Assembly (NCBI GenBank): GCA_014804365.1
Contig: JAAUZX010000024.1
Span: 19,470-83,469 of the forward strand
Direction: 5' to 3'
Source: Lachnospiraceae bacterium
Lineage (GTDB): Bacteria; Bacillota; Clostridia; Lachnospirales; Lachnospiraceae
Length of the DNA: 64,000 nt
This document shows positions 58,896-64,000 of the stretch, one piece after another (within the stretch, counting starts at the first letter, position 1; each line of letters starts with the position of its first letter). Below the pieces are notes generated by a model, which saw nothing but the letters and a program-made list of their open reading frames with translations, ran no database searches and was not told the DNA's origin. Position numbers and translations under genes: made by a program.

Positions 58896-59010
58896 ATTTT
58901 GGGTTGAATGCTTTTTTGATACAAAAGGTGTCCAGAGTGACCAAAGCATCATTTCATTCATAAAAAGAGCCGAAAACCTTGTTAATCAACGCTTTCAGCC
59001 CTATAACAAA

Positions 59011-59032
59011 ACTGCGGAAGATGGGACTTGAA
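59011..59032. repeat. putative att site: perfect 22-bp copy of the tRNA-Leu 3' end and flank
   Basis: actgcggaagatgggacttgaa identical to 63605-63626. Confidence 0.85.
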
Positions 59033-59285
59033 ATTTTATCCTGTTGTGAAACCCGCATAGAAAAGGGATTTCAGCACATCAGTCAACGAGTGTAACCTAA
59101 AGTGTAACTAAATTCTGTTTTTTGGGTAGAAATAAGGTAGCCTGACCGAGTTTTATGTATTTCTATGACAAGAGCCTTTGTAAATAGATAAAAAGGTTTA
59201 CATAATATATATGCTATCAGAAAAAAGAGATAAAATCATAATAAAAAGACCCCTCGGATGAGGGGCAAAAAAGTATAAATATTTG

Positions 59286-59705
59286 TTATTCCTCTTTCAT
59301 TAAAGCAATAAAATCATCGGGAAGTATCGCTTTTACTATCCCGTGTTGGTAATCTTTCACATTTCGCGTAATGATGTAATCAATATTTGCCTTTACAGCA
59401 GCTCTTTCAACCACAGCATCTTCATAGTCACTGACTGCCGATGCGAGGGCGTCTACACATTCAGCACCCGAAACAGCAAGTATTCCAACAAGGGAATACA
59501 GTTTTCCCATAACTTGTTTAGCCTGATCTGCACTGTGGAGGTATTTTCTTACCAAATAATAAATATCCGTAGCAGAACTTGCCGTAATATACATGTCTAT
59601 TATATGGTTTGCGGACATAATGAAAATAGTTTCTGCACTTTTGTTCCATGGCGCTCTGGATGTCAGTGCATCAATGATCACATTAGTATCAATCAGCACT
59701 TTCAT
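59286..59705 (-). CDS. PIN-domain toxin (VapC-like)
   Basis: 'MKVLIDTNVIIDALTSRAPW...DYEDAVVERAAVKANIDYIITRNVKDY'. Confidence 0.92.
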   Translation of the reverse strand: MKVLIDTNVIIDALTSRAPWNKSAETIFIMSANHIIDMYITASSATDIYYLVRKYLHSADQAKQVMGKLYSLVGILAVSGAECVDALASAVSDYEDAVVERAAVKANIDYIITRNVKDYQHGIVKAILPDDFIALMKEE

Positions 59706-59921
59706 TTATTTTGCACCAAGCCTCTCTTTTTTGGATTTATCTATATCTGCATCTTTGGGCAGGATACCAAATAAGGATTTTGCAGTTTCTACTCTGTCCT
59801 GATATGGATTGGTCAGTTTTGCTACTACTTTTCCGTTTTTTGTTATAAAAACATCTTCCGTAGCAGATAATATCAGATATTTTCCAAGATTATTTTTGAG
59901 TTCCGTTGCTGTAACTGACAT
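59706..59921 (-). CDS. Phd/YefM-type antitoxin
   Basis: 'MSVTATELKNNLGKYLILSATEDVFITKNGKVVAKLTNP', abuts the PIN gene. Confidence 0.9.
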   Translation of the reverse strand: MSVTATELKNNLGKYLILSATEDVFITKNGKVVAKLTNPYQDRVETAKSLFGILPKDADIDKSKKERLGAK

Positions 59922-59981
59922 ACAAACACTCCTTTCTTTGTACTGTTATTATATCCAAATCGTCCGATTTCAGCAACTATT

Positions 59982-60170
59982 TTAGCTAAAATAATATTCC
60001 TCAAAAATTTTTTCACATTTCTCAGTGGATTTCTTTGCTGAAGCCATCCGGAGGTGTTTGTCATCTGGATGGCTGGATTTTCTTCTGATCGCCAATACAG
60101 TGTATTGAGGTAGGTGTTCTTTGAAATATAGTTCTATATGTTCTTTGATTTCAGTTATATCTTTACTCAT
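59982..60170 (-). CDS. small hypothetical protein (62 aa), part of element
   Basis: 'MSKDITEIKEHIELYFKEHLPQYTVLAIRRKSSHPDDKHLRMASAKKSTEKCEKIFEEYYFS'. Confidence 0.55.
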   Translation of the reverse strand: MSKDITEIKEHIELYFKEHLPQYTVLAIRRKSSHPDDKHLRMASAKKSTEKCEKIFEEYYFS

Positions 60171-60173
60171 AAA

Positions 60174-60679
60174 GCTTTAATCCGCCTAGCAACTTCATCC
60201 TGTTGATTGGTTTTAAATTTTACTTCAACGGAACCATACTTTACCCGTATATAAGACATAGATGCAGGGCGTGAAGAGAACTTGTGGTAATCGTCAAAAT
60301 GTATGTACCACATCTGCTTTTGGCTTGCTCAGCGGAAACTAAGCGCCTTAAATTCCTTCCTGCATTCATAACAGTTTGATACCCATATCCACATACCGAT
60401 GATCCCGACGGTAATGTCCTTGAATCTGGATAGCTATATGATGATGTCCCTGATCTGTGCATCTTTCTGCCAGTCATACTGCTGTTTCTGCTTGTCAGTA
60501 GCATTGTTGTATGTATCCGCATGTTCATAGTCCGTTTTCATTCCTTTAAACAGAATGTCGTATTCAGCATTGATCTCCTTAATGGAGTCTTCCGAGCCGA
60601 CGTTGTCGGAGTGGTATTTTATAACATGCCGCCTGTATTCTTTCCGAAGATCTTTCAGTGTTTTATATTCTGGAACCAT
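60174..60679 (-). pseudogene. frameshifted DnaJ-domain-like gene remnant
   Basis: 'YKTLKDLRKEYRRHVIKYHSDNVGSEDSIKEINAEYDILFKG' then frame breaks; tail '...WYIHFDDYHKFSSRPASMSYIRVKYGSVEVKFKTNQQDEVARRIKAL*' recovered in another frame. Confidence 0.65.
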
Positions 60680-60811
60680 TTCGTAAGTGTGACTCCCTTC
60701 TTAAAAAGGGATACCGCCGAAGCAGTATTCCTGAAATAAAATTATTCTGTGTTTTGATCAACTTCTTCGGGAGGTTTTTCTTCCCCATTTGTTTCATTGG
60801 TTTCTGCTTGT

Positions 60812-61450
60812 TCAGGTGCAGTATAGGGGGTCAGCATCCGCTAAAGATGTGCCGTCATCTGTCCTGTCAGGTTCAGCAGGAGGGAAATTCTCTTCCGATA
60901 AAGGAACATCCTGTTCATTCTGCGTTGCATCGTTCAACTCAAAATATTCCGCAAGGGAAGATTCCATAACTTCAATCCTTTTCAGTGTCTTTTCCTTCTT
61001 GATACTGCCAGAAGAACAGTACTGCTTATAGTCTTCGTAGCATTCATCAAAGAAATCGGAGAACCACTGCCTGAAATACATGGGACCTACACGGTAAAGA
61101 TTCTTGAGTGAATCATAACCGCTTCCTATTGCCGTACAGCGGCAAGCATGGCGATCGGGATATTGATTTTCTTGAGCAGTTTTTCCTTTTCAGGAAAAAC
61201 TTTTCAAGATAGTCAATGATGTCATACAGTCTTTCTTTCAGCTTCTCTGAATAATTATTCTTGATAGAGGAGGCATACCGCGTGATCTCGTCGCGGAAAT
61301 AGAAGTAAACTTATATCCCTCATATCTGTTATCCAGAAGCACCATACCCTGCAGGAGCGTGTACATGTCATCAGATTTCCTTCTCTGCAGAGTGGAGAAC
61401 TGGCAGATTTCCGAAAAGAACCTGTCAGACAGGTGCTACTTAATGGATAT
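60812..61450 (-). pseudogene. frameshifted mobile-element-type gene remnant (family uncertain)
   Basis: Coding-like stretches in successive frames: 'DRFFSEICQFSTLQRRKSDDMYTLLQGMVLLDNRYEGYKF' ... 'MYFRQWFSDFFDECYEDYKQYCSSGSIKKEKTLKRIEVMESSLAEYFEL'. Confidence 0.55.
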
Positions 61451-61615
61451 GTAAATAAAATTAGTAAAAGCATCTTTTGAAAAATACTATATAATGTGGT
61501 TTGCAACTAAATCAACTACATTATGCAGTGCTTTTTGTTGACAAAAATAGTTTTACTTGATATAGTGATAATGAAGATTTACATTATATTACAGAATTTG
61601 ACAGAGGAAAATTTT

Positions 61616-62191
61616 ATGGTTAAGTATAAAACAAATCAAAAATTTATACATAAAATTGTCAAGTCTGTTAAACAACTTTTTGTAGTAAAATTTAAAAGTA
61701 AGCAGAAACGAATAGATGAAATTGCCGAAGTTGTTAAACAGCTTGAAAAAGTTGTAGGTGATGATTGTAAGAAAATGAATAAAGAAATAGAGATATTAGA
61801 AAATCAAGGTCTAGAAAGCATAGATTATATGCCAACGCCCTTTGAAATAGCAGAATACTATGGAATTAGATGTGTATTTAAACAAATAAAAAATAGAAAC
61901 GAATTGTCTTATTTTAGCAGAGAGTCACTGACAATTTTTATCTCGGATAGATATTGTGAAGATGATTATAAAGCGAGGCATTTATGTGCACATGAGTTAG
62001 GACATTTTTTTTTACATCATAATCGGATATCGGCAATGAATAATTATTTAAGTAAAACAAACGAAGAATATGAGGCAAATGTTTTTTCGATTCTATTAAT
62101 GCCACAAATTATGGCAGGGAGTCAATGGGAAGCTATGAGCCCTAAAAAATTAAATAGTATCATATATAGGAAGGTATTTAAAAATGAATAA
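61616..62191 (+). CDS. ImmA/IrrE-type metallopeptidase (A) with N-terminal Lys-rich coiled-coil
   Basis: Zincin 'RHLCAHELGHFFLHHNRI' and 'EEYEANVFSILLMP'. Confidence 0.85.
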   Translation: MVKYKTNQKFIHKIVKSVKQLFVVKFKSKQKRIDEIAEVVKQLEKVVGDDCKKMNKEIEILENQGLESIDYMPTPFEIAEYYGIRCVFKQIKNRNELSYFSRESLTIFISDRYCEDDYKARHLCAHELGHFFLHHNRISAMNNYLSKTNEEYEANVFSILLMPQIMAGSQWEAMSPKKLNSIIYRKVFKNE

Positions 62192-62279
62192 TACTCCCTT
62201 TTTTGATAAAATAATTTTTTCTTTTTTAATATAATAGGGAGAAGAGCTTTTTGATAATAGAATTGGGAAAGGTGATAAC

Positions 62280-62861
62280 ATGTGTAAAGATTTTTTGAGA
62301 AGTATACGGGATAAATCGAAAGAAATAGATGATATGCCTGAAAGAGCACAGGATGTTTTAGATTTTTTTAAAATTGACAATTTCTCTTCAGGAGTGCCTA
62401 TAGTTGAAATATTAAACAAAATGGGGTTTAAAATTTTTCAAAGTGACTTGGAACCTGATGATTTATCTGCTTATATTGCGGTCGATCCTAAATTTAAAGA
62501 TACTTTTGGCTCTAACAAGATTACATGTGTTCACATTAAAGATAGCGTTGGACATAAATCTTTTGCTTTAGCACATGAATTAGGGCATTATCTTTTTGAT
62601 TTTAATGAAAGTAAAACTTTATATTACTACGATACTTATTTCCCTAGGGAAAATGAGGAGAAATTAGAAGAAAAACGTGCAAATAAGTTTGCAGCAAATC
62701 TTTTAATGCCCGAAAAAATTTTTCGGCAGGAGTTTGCAAAGCTTGAAGAATTGCAAAGTAAAGCGGATATAGTTAATGAATTGGGGCATCGTTTTCGAGT
62801 TTCCCCTACTGCGGTATTAAAAAGATTCCAAGAACTAGGAATCACTGGGTTTAATGATTAA
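62280..62861 (+). CDS. ImmA/IrrE-type metallopeptidase (B)
   Basis: Zincin 'FALAHELGHYLFDF', 'EKRANKFAANLLMPEKIF', C-term 'RFRVSPTAVLKRFQELGI'. Confidence 0.92.
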   Translation: MCKDFLRSIRDKSKEIDDMPERAQDVLDFFKIDNFSSGVPIVEILNKMGFKIFQSDLEPDDLSAYIAVDPKFKDTFGSNKITCVHIKDSVGHKSFALAHELGHYLFDFNESKTLYYYDTYFPRENEEKLEEKRANKFAANLLMPEKIFRQEFAKLEELQSKADIVNELGHRFRVSPTAVLKRFQELGITGFND

Positions 62862-62881
62862 ATGGAGTGTTAACATGAAAT

Positions 62882-63451
62882 ATGAAAAAGAAAGTTTCTG
62901 AGAGCAAGAAGATAGCTGATGAGAATTTAAAGAAGATATGTAATGCAAAATGTGTAGAGTCAGAAGAAATGTTATTGCATCATGTTGATTCTGAAAAGTT
63001 AGTTAAAGATAATTTAAAAAAATTTGATAAAGCACAGATTGTTAAGTCGGATAAGGCATTATATAAAAGCGATACTTCAAGTTTATCTAAACACAATAAG
63101 CAGTACACTGTATTGTTAAAGGCTTATGTAAAGGATTATAAATATAATTCTGAAAATAAAAAGAAACATAAAGAAGATTTATTTAAAGTTGCCAAAGCAT
63201 TACTTATATTAATGCCAATCCTTACAATTATTTATATGTTTTCCACATTATATTGCTTAATGTATAATAAAATAGATGTTTTGGATTCTTTGCCAGGTTT
63301 ATTTGCAGCTTTGGCAGCTTTGATAGGGACTTTTATAGTAATTCCTCAAATGATTACTGAATATTTATTTAATAAATCAGAGGAGGAGCATTTGACAAAT
63401 ATTATTGGTAAAATTCAAGATTATGATAGGAATATTAGAGATGGTTTATAA
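62882..63451 (+). CDS. membrane protein (189 aa) with two N-terminal ~29-aa repeats and two TM segments
   Basis: Repeats 'SKKIADENLKKICNAKCVESEEMLLHHVD' / 'SEKLVKDNLKKFDKAQIVKSDKALYKSDT'; TMs 'ALLILMPILTIIYMFSTLYCLM' and 'LFAALAALIGTFIVI'. Confidence 0.75.
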   Translation: MKKKVSESKKIADENLKKICNAKCVESEEMLLHHVDSEKLVKDNLKKFDKAQIVKSDKALYKSDTSSLSKHNKQYTVLLKAYVKDYKYNSENKKKHKEDLFKVAKALLILMPILTIIYMFSTLYCLMYNKIDVLDSLPGLFAALAALIGTFIVIPQMITEYLFNKSEEEHLTNIIGKIQDYDRNIRDGL

Positions 63452-63563
63452 AAATATAATTAGTGAAGCAATAGAATTACAACAAGATAATATATTTCCA
63501 CTGCGTTATTGAAAGTATTCATCAAATAAGGGTACAAGAACAAATACAAAATGGTATAAAAAC

Positions 63564-63594
63564 GAGGAAACCCTAATAAAACCATGGTTTCCTC
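63564..63594 (+). terminator. hairpin terminator candidate
   Basis: gaggaaacc ... ggtttcctc. Confidence 0.5.
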
Positions 63595-63606
63595 ACATTT
63601 AAATAC

Positions 63607-63690
63607 TGCGGAAGATGGGACTTGAACCCACACGTCGTTTCCAACACTAGATCCTTAGTCTAGCCTGTCTGCCAATTCCAGCACTTCCGC
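63607..63690 (-). tRNA. tRNA-Leu(AAG)
   Basis: Reverse complement GCGGAAGTGCTGGAATTGGCAGACAGGCTAGACTAAGGATCTAGTG...GGTTCAAGTCCCATCTTCCGCA; anticodon loop CTAAGGA. Confidence 0.92.
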
Positions 63691-63842
63691 ATGCGTCTAC
63701 AACGCAAGTAATATCTTACTATCACCATATCAAAAAGTCAAGAGATTTCCACCTGATTTTTTACATTTATTTCATTTTTTATGATCGTTGAGAATTTTTG
63801 CACTTTTTTTACAAATAGATTCAGAAAGATTCACAAATGGGC

Positions 63843-63871
63843 TTGACATGCAACGAAAAAAAAGATAGAAT
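63843..63871 (+). promoter_or_regulatory. promoter of tRNA-Leu(CAG)
   Basis: TTGACA-17 nt-TAGAAT. Confidence 0.75.
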
Positions 63872-63882
63872 AACATTTGTTC

Positions 63883-63966
63883 GCAGGAATGGCGGAATTG
63901 GCAGACGCGCACGGTTCAGGTCCGTGTGGTAGCAATACCATGAGAGTTCAAGTCTCTTTTCCTGCA
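63883..63966 (+). tRNA. tRNA-Leu(CAG)
   Basis: GCAGGAATGGCGGAATTGGCAGACGCGCACGGTTCAGGTCCGTG...GAGTTCAAGTCTCTTTTCCTGCA; anticodon loop TTCAGGT. Confidence 0.93.
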
Positions 63967-64000
63967 CTACATGCAAAGTGAGGAACCTTGATAAATAATA

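Larger units (their letters stand above)
59011..63626. mobile_element. degraded integrated element at tRNA-Leu (remnant, no intact integrase seen)
   Basis: Bounded by the 22-bp direct repeat; contains TA pair, decayed mobile-type ORFs and cargo. Confidence 0.65.

Noticed and set aside
1-64000. CRISPR array
   Set aside because: No regularly spaced direct repeats and no cas-like ORFs seen.

Overview
The window looks like a chromosomal segment of a gut Firmicute, probably Lachnospiraceae (inferred from gene content and codon style, no search run). Backbone genes: two methyl-accepting chemotaxis proteins, rlmD-like 23S rRNA methyltransferase, nifS-nifU-Rrf2 Fe-S cluster locus, ZIP transporter, AGCS symporter, 37-kDa nucleoid-associated protein, ROK regulator-dehydrogenase-GPH transporter, two BlaI/BlaR1-like loci, TlpA/CXXC/4Fe-4S redox triad, MATE transporter, T-box-metG, TspO, and two tRNA-Leu genes. 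Two accessory regions stand out. (1) About 3.8-19.7 kb is a defence-type island: three DNA methyltransferases, two convergent PD-(D/E)XK-like nucleases resembling a two-subunit Type II restriction enzyme, a GmrSD-like DUF262/DUF1524/DUF4357 protein, an XRE/DUF2975 pair, a NACHT/STAND NTPase with beta-propeller split by a frameshift in a G-tract, and a HipA-like kinase. Part of it is bracketed by ~100-bp, ~94% identical direct copies of a LysR gene 3' end. (2) About 59.0-63.6 kb is a degraded integrated element bounded by a perfect 22-bp direct repeat of the tRNA-Leu 3' end. It carries a Phd/PIN toxin-antitoxin pair, decayed mobile-element genes, and an unusual trio: two tandem ImmA/IrrE-type metallopeptidases plus a membrane protein with an internal repeat. 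That trio is the strongest candidate for an undescribed system. All family calls come from reading the translated sequences; no database search was possible.
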